DNA of 64,000 bases from Acidobacteriota bacterium (GCA_020637335.1 JACJWC010000022.1:1-64000); one strand, 5' to 3'; counted from the stretch's first letter, positions 1 to 7,884 are shown. Program-made: numbers and translations. Notes: a model not told the origin generated them from the sequence alone.

Positions 1-189
1 CTTAAGGATACAGTCTGTTCAGGTACGCCTGTTCTACTGTTATCCGGCTACTCGGGTAATCTGTCCAAGCCATCCGCCAACGGCAATGCGCCGGTTGCCT
101 TTTTGCAGAAACCCTTTTCTCTCATCGTCCTTGCCCAGACCATTCGACGCTTACTTGGCTCTGGCTCTAGCTCGGGCAGATCGGAATAA
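1..189 (+). CDS. Response regulator receiver domain, C-terminal fragment (cut by window edge)
   Basis: Frame 1 is open from the first base to a TAA at 187-189, giving 62 residues. The segment TPVLLLSGYSGN followed by VAFLQKPFSLIVLAQTIRRLL matches the end of a CheY-like receiver: beta-4 with its Ser/Thr switch, then beta-5 ending in the conserved Lys-Pro, then the last helix. A Ser/Gly-rich tail follows. The phosphorylated Asp lies upstream, outside the window. The QKPF ending is common in receivers at the C terminus of hybrid histidine kinases, so this may be the end of a kinase rather than a free regulator. The family call is good; the parent protein is unknown. Confidence 0.75.
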   Translation, partial: LKDTVCSGTPVLLLSGYSGNLSKPSANGNAPVAFLQKPFSLIVLAQTIRRLLGSGSSSGRSE

Positions 190-255
190 CCGTACTCTTC
201 TTGTATTGTCCAGGGGAATTTCTGCTTCTCGATTTTTCTCTAAATGATCCCATTG

Positions 256-684
256 TTAAGAGCACTCTTTTTGATGCGATGGATCTACTGCTTGATCACT
301 TGAGAAGTATTCGATGATCGGGCAATCGGGCCGTTGATCGCCATGACAGTCGTGGGCCAAACGGGCCAATGTGTCGTGCAGTTGTTTCATCGCTCTGATT
401 TTGGCCTGTATTTCCACCAGTTTCTTGGCCACGATTTGCTTGACTTCCTTGCTGGTCCGGTGCGGGTTTTCGTATAAATCCAACAAGTCTCTGCAGGTGT
501 CGATGGAAAATCCAAATTCGCGTACATGACGAACAAAAATGAGTTTTTGAATGTCGCGTTCACTGTAGAGTCGGTAGCCTTTCTCGGAGTGAGCTTGGGG
601 TTTGATCAGACCAATCTCATCGTAGTAACGAATGGTTTTGACTGGTAATTCCGATTTTTGAGCTGCTGTGCCGATTGGATCCAT
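256..684 (-). CDS. cueR: MerR-family Cu(I)-responsive regulator (CueR/HmrR-like)
   Basis: The 142-residue protein has an N-terminal MerR winged-helix domain (VKTIRYYDEIGLIKP), a long dimerisation helix and a metal-binding loop. In that loop C113 and C121 are separated by seven residues, followed by PII (CHGDQRPDCPII). This is the CueR/HmrR signature for monovalent Cu, Ag or Au. The short N terminus before the helix-turn-helix is slightly unusual (MDPIGTAAQKSELPV). The gene is divergent from the copper ATPase, and the intervening 91 bp hold a canonical MerR operator. By family knowledge it would bend the operator and activate the ATPase on Cu(I) binding. Zn or Cd sensing is unlikely given the C-x7-C spacing and the neighbour. 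Confidence 0.92.
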   Translation of the reverse strand: MDPIGTAAQKSELPVKTIRYYDEIGLIKPQAHSEKGYRLYSERDIQKLIFVRHVREFGFSIDTCRDLLDLYENPHRTSKEVKQIVAKKLVEIQAKIRAMKQLHDTLARLAHDCHGDQRPDCPIIEYFSSDQAVDPSHQKECS

Positions 685-701
685 TTTTTTAACGCTCCTG
701 C

Positions 702-732
702 TTGACTCTCCAGTGGCTGGAGACCTTAAGGT
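702..732 (+). promoter_or_regulatory. MerR/CueR-type promoter-operator of the copper ATPase
   Basis: TTGACT at 702-707 and TAAGGT at 727-732 are separated by 19 bp, the over-long spacer that MerR-family activators correct by DNA distortion. Inside the spacer lies the inverted repeat CTCTCCAG-TGG-CTGGAGAC (706-724). The arrangement matches the classical mercury-operon promoter in -35, spacer and -10. The ATPase start follows at 776. Confidence 0.85.
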
Positions 733-775
733 TGATTAGAACACGGATATCGTCCGCTAGATAGGGAGGTTTAAC

Positions 776-2965
776 GTGAAAGAATGTTGCCAACACCATC
801 ACCATGCCCAGCATCAGGAAGTCAAACCGGTTTCCCCTGGGGTGGATCCGCACCAAATAATGTATACCTGTCCGATGCACCCGGAAATTCGGCAGAAAGG
901 ACCGGGTTCCTGTCCCAAATGCGGAATGGCGCTGGAACCGGAAACCCTAACTGAGCAGGTCCCAGAAAATGCGGAGCTAACCGATTTTCGTCGCCGGTTC
1001 TGGATAGGTTTGATCTTAACCCTGCCCATCTTCCTGCTTGAGATGGGCGGACATCTTTTGGGTTGGCATCCTTTTAAGCCGGAAGTTTCCATGTGGGTTC
1101 AGCTCCTTTTGGCCACACCGGTGGTCGCTTGGGCCGCATGGCCTTTCCACGTCAGGGCGGTCCAATCGGTTCAGAACCGGCACTTGAACATGTTTACCTT
1201 GATCTCAATGGGCACCACAGTCGCCTACCTGTTCAGCCTGGTCAGCGTGCTATTCCCGAATATTTTCCCAAAATCCTTTCTCCAGCATGGGTCCATACCC
1301 GTATATTTTGAAGCCGCTTCGGTGATTGTGGTTTTGGTTTTATTGGGCCAAATGCTCGAGTTAAAAGCACGGGAGAAGACAGGCGGAGCTATTCGGGCCT
1401 TATTGGGGTTGGCGCCCAAAACGGCCCGTCGCCTGATGGATGACCAACAGGATGAAGAAATTTCGTTGGACGCCATTCAAAAAGGCGACCGCTTGAGAGT
1501 TCGGCCGGGTGAAAAGGTTCCCGTTGATGGCGAGGTGTTGGAGGGTAGCAGCTTCCTGGACGAGTCCATGGTAACGGGTGAATCCATGCCGGTTTCACGT
1601 TCCGAAGGGGATGCGGTAATTGGTGGCACATTAAACGGCAAAGGGTCGTTAATCATCCGGGCCACTAAAGTCGGTCAAGAAACGCTTTTGGCGCAAATCG
1701 TTCAAATGGTGGCCCAAGCGCAACGCAGCCAAGCGCCGATTCAACGGGTGGCCGACCGGGTCGCCGGCTGGTTTGTCCCGCTCGTGATTTTGGTTGCTTT
1801 TGTGGCCTTTGTTGCCTGGTTGGTTTTGGCTTCCAGTCAAGGCTTTAGTCACGGGATGATTGCTGCGATTTCTGTTCTGATCATTGCTTGTCCCTGTGCG
1901 CTCGGCCTCGCGACACCGATGTCAATCATGGTGGGTGTGGGTCGTGGTGCCAAATTGGGTATTTTGGTCAAGAATGCAACAGCGCTTGAGACTCTTGAAA
2001 AAGTGGATACCCTGGTTCTGGACAAAACCGGTACGTTAACCGAAGGAAAGCCAAGTGTTTCGGATATCGTTCCCGCCTCGGGCTTTTCCGAATCAGATGT
2101 ATTACAAGTTGCGGGCAGCTTGGAAGCGGGTAGCGAACACCCGTTGGCACAGGCAGTGGTTCAGGCGGCATCCCAAAAGGGCTTGAGCTTCAGTTCGGTT
2201 AGCGCCTTTGAGGCACGAACGGGATTGGGCGTTTCGGGCACCGTTGTGCACCAAAAAGTAGCCCTGGGCAACCAGGCCATGATGGAATCAGTGGGTGTGG
2301 ATTTCAAACCCCTAAAAGCAGAAGCGGAACGGTTGAGCGCGGCTGGTGCCACGGCAATTTATCTCGCGATCGAGGGAAAACTGGCCGGTTTGATTGGCAT
2401 TCGCGATGGCATTAAACCCAACGCAAAAGCTACCCTTGCTGCCCTACGGCAGGGCGGAATAAGGGTGGTTATGCTAACGGGCGACAACGCAGCCACCGCC
2501 CAGGCCGTTGCAGACCAACTCGGTATAAAGGATGTCCATGCTGAAGTCCTGCCTGAGGAAAAGCGCGACGTCGTGGAGGCCCTGAAAAACCAAGGCGCCA
2601 TCGTCGCCATGGCAGGCGATGGGGTTAACGATGCGCCCGCCCTGGCTGCAGCACATGTGGGTATCGCCATGGGTACGGGAACCGATGTGGCTATTGAAAG
2701 TGCAGGTTTGACTTTGCTCAAAGGCGATTTGGCCCACCTCTTGACTGCAGTTGAGCTCTCGCGGGCTACCTTAAAAAATATCCGCCAAAACCTGTTTTTT
2801 GCCTTTGGCTACAATGCTATTGGCATCCCAATCGCGGCCGGTCTGCTTTATCCCTTTCTGGGTACCTTGCTCTCGCCCATCATTGCAGCTGCGGCGATGT
2901 CACTCTCTTCGGTCAGCGTGATCAGCAATGCCCTGCGCCTCAACTTTGTGCGATTGAAGGATTAA
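776..2965 (+). CDS. copA: Cu(I)-translocating P1B-type ATPase
   Basis: This 729-residue inner-membrane pump should export Cu(I) from the cytoplasm using ATP. The N terminus is His-rich and lacks a CxxC HMA domain. It carries instead a small zinc-ribbon-like heavy-metal-binding domain (about residues 29-53: CPMHPEI...CPKCGM). Visible P-type motifs are TGES (T267), the intramembrane CPC (C372-C374), the phosphorylated D416 in DKTGT, the HP motif (SEHPLAQA), MLTGDN and GDGVNDAPAL. The YN pair in FAFGYN and the MSLSS motif near the C terminus are the Cu(I)-subclass transmembrane ligands. The start is GTG, chosen because GGGAGG lies six bases upstream. Expression is expected to follow the divergent MerR protein. 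The HMA-less form resembles CopB/SilP relatives. Confidence 0.95.
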   Translation: MKECCQHHHHAQHQEVKPVSPGVDPHQIMYTCPMHPEIRQKGPGSCPKCGMALEPETLTEQVPENAELTDFRRRFWIGLILTLPIFLLEMGGHLLGWHPFKPEVSMWVQLLLATPVVAWAAWPFHVRAVQSVQNRHLNMFTLISMGTTVAYLFSLVSVLFPNIFPKSFLQHGSIPVYFEAASVIVVLVLLGQMLELKAREKTGGAIRALLGLAPKTARRLMDDQQDEEISLDAIQKGDRLRVRPGEKVPVDGEVLEGSSFLDESMVTGESMPVSRSEGDAVIGGTLNGKGSLIIRATKVGQETLLAQIVQMVAQAQRSQAPIQRVADRVAGWFVPLVILVAFVAFVAWLVLASSQGFSHGMIAAISVLIIACPCALGLATPMSIMVGVGRGAKLGILVKNATALETLEKVDTLVLDKTGTLTEGKPSVSDIVPASGFSESDVLQVAGSLEAGSEHPLAQAVVQAASQKGLSFSSVSAFEARTGLGVSGTVVHQKVALGNQAMMESVGVDFKPLKAEAERLSAAGATAIYLAIEGKLAGLIGIRDGIKPNAKATLAALRQGGIRVVMLTGDNAATAQAVADQLGIKDVHAEVLPEEKRDVVEALKNQGAIVAMAGDGVNDAPALAAAHVGIAMGTGTDVAIESAGLTLLKGDLAHLLTAVELSRATLKNIRQNLFFAFGYNAIGIPIAAGLLYPFLGTLLSPIIAAAAMSLSSVSVISNALRLNFVRLKD

Positions 2966-3025
2966 GGTAGGGCTAAACCAGGGGCTAAACCCCCACAACC
3001 TAAGAGCTGTCCAAGGCCATTTTAA

Positions 3026-3057
3026 GGACCTAAAAGCCGTTCATGACTTTTAGGTCC
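3026..3057. terminator. 32-nt palindrome between convergent genes (repeat copy 1)
   Basis: GGACCTAAAAG (3026-3036) and CTTTTAGGTCC (3047-3057) form a perfect 11-bp stem with a 10-nt loop. It lies between the ends of the copper ATPase and the convergent gene at 3072, so a bidirectional terminator role fits. A second GAAAG/CTTTC mini-hairpin followed by TTTT comes immediately after. A 32-nt relative lies at 3888-3919. Confidence 0.55.
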
Positions 3058-3071
3058 GAAAGAACTTTCTT

Positions 3072-3458
3072 TTAAAGATCTTCAATTCCGATGTCATCTA
3101 GATAACCCATCACCATTTCGTGGAGATAGGAACCTGCTCGATGAACGATTAATTCATCAGAAGTCCGGGTGTCCTTAAATGCCAAATAAGGGTGGATTTC
3201 GTGGTTTTCAAATGCCATTACCGCACTGCCATCGATTGCCGCCGCAACGCCAAAAACGATTGTTTCAAGGACGCCTTCCCTTTCTTCCTCGTTGCATTGT
3301 AAGGCACCCATTTCAATTGCCTCCCCAAGGGCATCGTTCACCGTCGTAAACAGGTGCCTTAAAAGCCCTTCCTGGCAGACGTCAAAGTGACGATCATCTT
3401 GTTTAACGCGCATAAAAACCTCCCGAAATTTTTGCATATGCGAATTTAAGCGTTCCAT
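3072..3458 (-). CDS. Hypothetical protein (128 aa)
   Basis: I do not recognise the family. The protein is acidic, has no signal peptide or membrane helix, and looks largely helical. A Gly/Ala-rich central segment (FGVAAAIDGSAVMAF) precedes a HPYLAFKD stretch. Two cysteines (in FDVCQEG and ALQCNEEE) are not in a metal-like arrangement. Its start codon lies three bases from that of the divergent gene at 3462, so any promoter must overlap the partner's coding sequence. A palindromic terminator-like repeat lies just past its stop. The reading frame is convincing by length and isolation, but no function is proposed. Confidence 0.6.
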   Translation of the reverse strand: MERLNSHMQKFREVFMRVKQDDRHFDVCQEGLLRHLFTTVNDALGEAIEMGALQCNEEEREGVLETIVFGVAAAIDGSAVMAFENHEIHPYLAFKDTRTSDELIVHRAGSYLHEMVMGYLDDIGIEDL

Positions 3459-3461
3459 AAT

Positions 3462-3863
3462 ATGATGATTCTGATAGTTTTCGGATTTTTTATGGTTTTT
3501 GTTGTGCTGTTTTTATGTTTTTGGCTTTTTGATGAGCGTTGTCATTCGCTCCTGAAATCGGACGATCATTTAGTTGTTTGGGGTGATACCACCCATGTAA
3601 CCTCACTGTTCCAGGGCAGAGTCGAAAACCAAGTTGGCGGCTGGTCGCCCGAGACGGCCCCTTGGCTTGAAATACTTGATCCGACTGGAATCAAGCAGCG
3701 TGTGCAATGTTCAGAAAATGGCGAATTCGCTCTCGCCTTGGAGCCCGGCACCTATTGTGTGCGGGTCGACCAAGCGGGTTGGCAACCCTATCTTTTCCCA
3801 CTGAGCATTAACCCAGATGCACCGATTTGTGAAATTGCCATCGTTCTTAGGCTCGCCACCTAA
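3462..3863 (+). CDS. Membrane-anchored protein with carboxypeptidase-regulatory-like domain
   Basis: The 133-residue protein starts with one strongly hydrophobic helix (about residues 2-24). The rest is extracytoplasmic. A Ser/Thr-poor linker leads to a beta-sandwich segment (about residues 65-133) with the pattern of carboxypeptidase regulatory-like/transthyretin-like domains: a LEILDP strand, ENGEFALALEPGTYCVRVDQAGW, then a terminal hydrophobic strand. Such domains are usually adhesion or structural modules on surface proteins. There is no ribosome-binding site before 3462, and the ATG at 3465 is equally possible. It is divergent from the gene at 3072 and ends just before the second palindromic repeat. 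Confidence 0.6.
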   Translation: MMILIVFGFFMVFVVLFLCFWLFDERCHSLLKSDDHLVVWGDTTHVTSLFQGRVENQVGGWSPETAPWLEILDPTGIKQRVQCSENGEFALALEPGTYCVRVDQAGWQPYLFPLSINPDAPICEIAIVLRLAT

Positions 3864-3887
3864 AAAACTATTGGCTTACGATTTTTA

Positions 3888-3919
3888 GGACCTTAATGTC
3901 GTTAATGACCTTAAGGTCC
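3888..3919. terminator. 32-nt palindrome between convergent genes (repeat copy 2)
   Basis: GGACCTTAA (3888-3896) pairs with TTAAGGTCC (3911-3919). A run of Ts starts a few bases later on the plus strand, as in an intrinsic terminator for the 3462 gene. It also lies downstream of the convergent VOC gene. The sequence aligns without gaps to 3026-3057. Confidence 0.6.
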
Positions 3920-3965
3920 ATATTTTTTTTCAGTGGTTTGTTTAGAAACTTGGGGTGCGGCTCTA

Positions 3966-4355
3966 TTACAGCATTTGGCAGAGTTGGATGTTGTTGCCAC
4001 AGGTATCGTCGAGAACGGCCACCTTGACAGGTCCCATTTCCGTTGGGGCCATGCTGAACTGGACACCAAGTCCCACCAACCGTTGATATGCGCTCTCCAG
4101 GTCATCCACCGCAAAGGATGTGTAGGGGATACCTGCATCTTTTGCCGCTTTTTGATACACGCGGGCCGGTTCAAATGCCATTGGTTCCAGCAGTAGCTCC
4201 ACACCATTCTGTTCCGAAGGACTGACTACGGTTAGCCATTTATACTCACCTAACGAGACCTCCGTTTTTTTCACAAAGCCCAGAACCTCCGTGTAGAATT
4301 TTAATGCCCGATCCTGGTCTTGGACGGGAACGCTTGTGATATTAATGCGAATCAT
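3966..4355 (-). CDS. VOC/glyoxalase-fold protein
   Basis: This 129-residue protein has the vicinal-oxygen-chelate fold: a VPVQDQDRALKFYTEVLGF opening, a central ELLLEP strand with its Glu, a VDDLESAYQRL second module and a closing strand VAVLDDTCGNNIQL. The pattern suggests a glyoxalase, dioxygenase or antibiotic-binding protein; substrate cannot be deduced. An upstream ATG at 4412 gives a longer frame. I chose 4355 because AAGGAG lies eight bases before it and the VOC domain starts there. The gene lies downstream of, and on the same strand as, an AraC-type regulator. VOC and AraC genes are frequent partners. Confidence 0.82.
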   Translation of the reverse strand: MIRINITSVPVQDQDRALKFYTEVLGFVKKTEVSLGEYKWLTVVSPSEQNGVELLLEPMAFEPARVYQKAAKDAGIPYTSFAVDDLESAYQRLVGLGVQFSMAPTEMGPVKVAVLDDTCGNNIQLCQML

Positions 4356-4422
4356 CGAAAGGGTCTCCTTGTGCTTAAACTTTTTGCCTTCAGTTAACCT
4401 AGCAAATGGCAATTTCCGGCGC

Positions 4423-4827
4423 TTATTCTGGATTGCTTTTGTTGTGTTTTTGAAAGGCCTGTGGCGATTGACCCATGCCGCGCTTAAATGCGTTGGAAAA
4501 AGTTGGCAAACTCTCGTAACCGACGGCCAGGCATACTTCCGTCACCGGCAACCCCTGAATTAGCAGGCTTTTGGCCTGGCTGAGCCGCAAGTCGCGCAGG
4601 AATTTGCGGGGCGCCATGCCGTAAACTTGCCGGAAGATCCGAATGAAGTGGGCGCCTGACATGCCTGCCGTTTTGGCCATTTCAGAAAGATCAATATTTT
4701 CATGCAAGTGGGTTTCCATTAGTTTTTTGGCGCGTCGAACTTGGGTGAAGTGATCTGCATTGATTGGCAATTCGGCATATACACGCGCGACTTCTCGCGA
4801 AAAATAACTGGGATCAGCAATGCTCAT
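4423..4827 (-). CDS. AraC-family transcriptional regulator (DNA-binding domain only)
   Basis: The 134-residue protein consists almost entirely of a double helix-turn-helix AraC domain. The first HTH lies around DLSEMAKTAGMSGAHFIRIFRQ. The second is in LPVTEVCLAVGYESLPTFSNAFKRGMGQSPQAF, which matches the family signature. Only about 30 residues precede it, so there is no room for a sugar-binding or sensor domain. The start ATG overlaps the stop of the upstream gene (ATGA), indicating translational coupling. It may control the neighbouring VOC gene (inference). Confidence 0.88.
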   Translation of the reverse strand: MSIADPSYFSREVARVYAELPINADHFTQVRRAKKLMETHLHENIDLSEMAKTAGMSGAHFIRIFRQVYGMAPRKFLRDLRLSQAKSLLIQGLPVTEVCLAVGYESLPTFSNAFKRGMGQSPQAFQKHNKSNPE

Positions 4828-5354
4828 GGGTGGGCCTGATGATAGCTCGGCAGCAGGGTTTCACTTTCTGTCAAAAGCTGAACCTGCTTGAGTTGAGGCG
4901 GTCGAACATGTTGCCATGCGTCGATAAAGTACTGTAAAGACTTGATTTCCTCTAAGCGGCCGAATACACTGCCCAACATTTGGGTGGCCAAATTCTCGAT
5001 CCCGCGATCTTCAACGAAACGCATGATGGTCAAATACGCCTGGCGCACCCAGCGGGTCTGCATGGACGGGTCACGACTCAAATCGTGCACCACACACAAA
5101 AGTTGGGCCGGCTTGCCTTCGCGCAGAATGACGGTGCCCGGTTCGTTTTCCTCTTGCTCGATCAGGTCTGTCATGACCCGGATGATGTGCGATTCACGGG
5201 GCCTCACCACCGGTTCGGCACTGAGGACCAGAAACGTATCTTCCTCATAGGCAACGGCTTCCATGTTAGGCAAAACCAAATCGCGGCCAGCGCAAAACTC
5301 CACCTGCTCCCATTGGAGTCGGAACGGGTTGGGTAGCAGACGCAGATGGTTCAT
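4824..5354 (-). CDS. Uncharacterised protein, possibly macro-domain-like
   Basis: The 176-residue cytosolic protein has no clear family. Its C-terminal half loosely follows a macro domain: a GTVILREG strand, an LLCVVHDLS strand ending in His-Asp, a long helix (RQAYLTIMRFVEDRGI), a strand ENLATQMLGSVFG in the place of the ribose-binding loop, and a last helix. The glycine-rich loops are poorly conserved, so ADP-ribose binding is uncertain. An alternative start at 5420 would overlap the upstream monooxygenase; 5354 begins 14 bases after that gene and is preferred. It is coupled to the AraC gene by an ATGA overlap, suggesting one operon of monooxygenase, this gene and AraC. Confidence 0.5.
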   Translation of the reverse strand: MNHLRLLPNPFRLQWEQVEFCAGRDLVLPNMEAVAYEEDTFLVLSAEPVVRPRESHIIRVMTDLIEQEENEPGTVILREGKPAQLLCVVHDLSRDPSMQTRWVRQAYLTIMRFVEDRGIENLATQMLGSVFGRLEEIKSLQYFIDAWQHVRPPQLKQVQLLTESETLLPSYHQAHP

Positions 5355-5368
5355 GGTCGATAAAACAA

Positions 5369-7393
5369 TTAGCGGTCCTGACAACCGGGCGCTTTGAAAA
5401 CCGCTCCAGGTCGACAGCACAGCGGTACTTGGTTGGGTTGGTAGCGTTCGGGTTCGGCCAGGCGCCGTTCATATTCGCCTTGGGGTTGCATGGGCCAGGT
5501 CCAGGGCGCGTTTTTATTGATGAGGTCAAAGGGTGCTGTTACACCGAGGAAACACAGGGCCATTTCATCGGTGGTAGCCTCGCCCCAGCCGACTGGAATG
5601 GGTGGGTTACTGGGGTTGTAGGGATTATCCGTTGAGTTATCAAAGGTACAGTGCAAAGTGAGGGTTGTTCCGCCAGGAATGGAAATTGGGTCCTTAAATG
5701 TGTAGAAGCGTTGCCAATTGAAGTCCCATTGGGGCACGTCAATCAAGCATTGTTCTGTTCCATCCGGCAGACGGCTGTCTACGGAGATGGTTTGTCCCAA
5801 GAGATGCATATGTGGCGCGATGACGTATAGGTCCAATGGAATAAAAAAGGGCAGGGTGATCGATTGACTGACAGCGTAGTTTTTGGCGTTGGCAGGAATG
5901 AGGAAACTGTCATTGACCAAGGGCAGTAAGAGCAATTCCTTTTGGGGTTTTTGGTCCATAAGATGCAGACCAAAGCGGGTTTGATCGGTGCCATCGGTCG
6001 TGCCGTAGTGGTAATGGACCTGCATGATCAGCTTACTGTTCTTTTTTAAGGTCATGCCGACAGTGTCGGGAAAGAACTGAGGTGGCATGCCGGGCGCCCA
6101 TCCGCCAATCAAGCGGATCTGATTGGTGCCGGGCCCGCCAAAACAGGTGTAACCCGGTCCCGATTCAGCCTGATCCAAATCCAGACTCTGGTTGGCGGTC
6201 TCCACAAAGAGCAGAACATGATGCACGATCGACGGGTTGCCCGGCTGAATCTCGTAACCTTTCATATAAATGTCCTGCGTATTGCCCAATTCGATTGGGA
6301 AACAGCGGTACACATCGGGTCCCGCTGGAAAAGAAAACGAATCGCCATATTGGAAAACCAGGTCTGGGTTTCCCGCCTGCCATTGCGTTTCCAGAGGCGG
6401 TAATGGGGTCAATTCCCGGGCTGGGTCACCGCGTTCGGCAGCGCCAGCCAACCATTGAAGTAACATTTCCTTTTCGACCGGATCCAAGGCCTGCGAATCT
6501 TTTAAGGGTTGACAGGTGCTGGCGGCGCGCCAGGGCGGCATGATGCCTTCGCTGACCACTTGGTGGATGGTGGCCTTGAGTGCGGCGGTTTGGCCATAGC
6601 TGTCCAAGGAGAACGGTGCAATCCCACCAGCGCGATGACAGCCTTCGCAGTTGCGGCGCAGAATGCGGCTGATCTGGTTGGCATAAGTTAAGGTGGGGGC
6701 AGGTGTTTCGACCGGATCCCAGCTGAGTTCGGTCAGGATGGCGGGCTGGAGGTTTAAGCTGCCGCGTAAACCCATGGCAAAAATCGGTAGTTCGGAACGC
6801 CAGCGCAGGTAGCCTTGCTGGTCGAGTGTTTGCGGAAACAGATCGCTAATCAGGCCGGTCCATTTGGCGTGGCCAGATAAATGGATGCCGCGGCTTTGTA
6901 GGGTATTGCCTTTGGAATCGTAAGCGGAGACAACTACATCGGCTGGGTCGTTGGTGGCATTGACCAAGACCAATCCGTCCCAAAAGCCGGGTTGACTCAA
7001 AGTGGTCACCTGACCGCCTTTTTGAGCTTCTGTCCGGCCAACACTTAAGCTGGCCATGGCCTGGCTACTGTATTGCGCGATCTCGTAGGTCAGGCGCAGG
7101 TCAGGCGAAGCGGAGGTCAAGGTTCCGTGGCTCACACCCTGTTCACCCCAACCCAGATCAAAACGGGCCAGACGAACTTGTTGGCCCGGTCCCAATTGAA
7201 CGGGTTTTTGGAGGTGGGTGAGCGCAGTACCATCGGGTGCATAGGGTAACAATGTACCCGACAGGGTTTCTGCGGCGGATGTGTTGGTGATGATCAGGTC
7301 GGTTTTAAAGCCACCGCCGTCTTTGGTGTAGTGGAGAAACCACTGTTGCGAATCGCTGGGTGCCCATAACAAGGCCAAAAGGAGGATGTTCAT
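5369..7393 (-). CDS. Exported copper type II ascorbate-dependent monooxygenase-like protein with c-type heme segment
   Basis: The 674-residue protein starts with a short signal peptide (MNILLLALLWAPSDS). Residues about 20-230 form an unassigned beta-rich domain. A cytochrome-c-like segment follows with CEGCH (C249, C252, H253) and MPPW as possible axial Met region. The C-terminal half resembles PHM/dopamine-beta-monooxygenase enzymes. Candidate ligands of one copper are H391, H392 and H460; those of the other are H528, H530 and M611 in DEM. These enzymes hydroxylate substrates with O2 and an external reductant; the fused heme could deliver electrons in the periplasm (inference). AAAGGAT precedes the ATG. 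It heads a likely operon with the next two genes. Substrate is unknown. Confidence 0.8.
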   Translation of the reverse strand: MNILLLALLWAPSDSQQWFLHYTKDGGGFKTDLIITNTSAAETLSGTLLPYAPDGTALTHLQKPVQLGPGQQVRLARFDLGWGEQGVSHGTLTSASPDLRLTYEIAQYSSQAMASLSVGRTEAQKGGQVTTLSQPGFWDGLVLVNATNDPADVVVSAYDSKGNTLQSRGIHLSGHAKWTGLISDLFPQTLDQQGYLRWRSELPIFAMGLRGSLNLQPAILTELSWDPVETPAPTLTYANQISRILRRNCEGCHRAGGIAPFSLDSYGQTAALKATIHQVVSEGIMPPWRAASTCQPLKDSQALDPVEKEMLLQWLAGAAERGDPARELTPLPPLETQWQAGNPDLVFQYGDSFSFPAGPDVYRCFPIELGNTQDIYMKGYEIQPGNPSIVHHVLLFVETANQSLDLDQAESGPGYTCFGGPGTNQIRLIGGWAPGMPPQFFPDTVGMTLKKNSKLIMQVHYHYGTTDGTDQTRFGLHLMDQKPQKELLLLPLVNDSFLIPANAKNYAVSQSITLPFFIPLDLYVIAPHMHLLGQTISVDSRLPDGTEQCLIDVPQWDFNWQRFYTFKDPISIPGGTTLTLHCTFDNSTDNPYNPSNPPIPVGWGEATTDEMALCFLGVTAPFDLINKNAPWTWPMQPQGEYERRLAEPERYQPNQVPLCCRPGAVFKAPGCQDR

Positions 7394-7516
7394 ATCCTTT
7401 GATTAAAGCACAAAGTAGGCTTCGTCAAGTAACCCCAGCGATACGTAACAAAAAATCACCCGAACAGACCCCAAATCCCTAGGCCCCAACGTGGCCCTCG
7501 AAATAGGCCGAAACCA

Positions 7517-7546
7517 AACGTGGGTCGGCCAGCCTGGCCGACAGAC
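7517..7546. repeat. 30-nt palindromic repeat, copy 1
   Basis: The core GTCGGCC-AGCCT-GGCCGAC (7524-7542) is a perfect 7-bp hairpin with a 5-nt loop. The whole 30-nt unit recurs at 7697-7726 with one difference, in the loop (T here, C there). Confidence 0.8.
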
Positions 7547-7696
7547 TTTAATAAATGAACGGCATACCCAACCCTTCAAATGCAAAAGCAAAACAAAACG
7601 CAATGGCTGATACGCGCGACAAATCAGATCTTTACAGACAGGCCAAGGCAGATTGGCTGACAAGGGTTCGTTCGTCCGTTGGAAGTCAGCGAGACC

Positions 7697-7726
7697 AACG
7701 TGGGTCGGCCAGCCCGGCCGACAGAC
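7697..7726. repeat. 30-nt palindromic repeat, copy 2
   Basis: This is a direct copy of 7517-7546, 180 bp downstream, with a single loop substitution (AGCCC). Both keep the intact stem GTCGGCC/GGCCGAC. Confidence 0.8.
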
Positions 7727-7865
7727 CTGAACTGGTCAATGTCCTGAATTTATTGGATGGCCAAATTGAACGGCAGCCCAGTAAGGTCTCTAAGGCGTTT
7801 GGCCAAATTTTGCTATCTGCCCGGCAGGGCGCAGCAAGGCCCAATGTCTGAAGCGCATCCGGCGC

Positions 7866-7884
7866 AGCCCTGTAAGGGCGCGAT
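7866..7884. repeat. REP-like 19-mer shared with the 55-kb transposase locus
   Basis: AGCCCTGTAAGGGCGCGAT is the exact reverse complement of 54870-54888. A weaker relative, AGCCCTGTAGGGGCG, occurs around 7961-7975. The core GCCCT-GTA-AGGGC is a short hairpin. Confidence 0.65.

Noticed and set aside
7555..7851. Plus-strand open frame of 98 codons
   Set aside because: No ribosome-binding site or family resemblance, and it runs through the 30-nt palindromic repeat.
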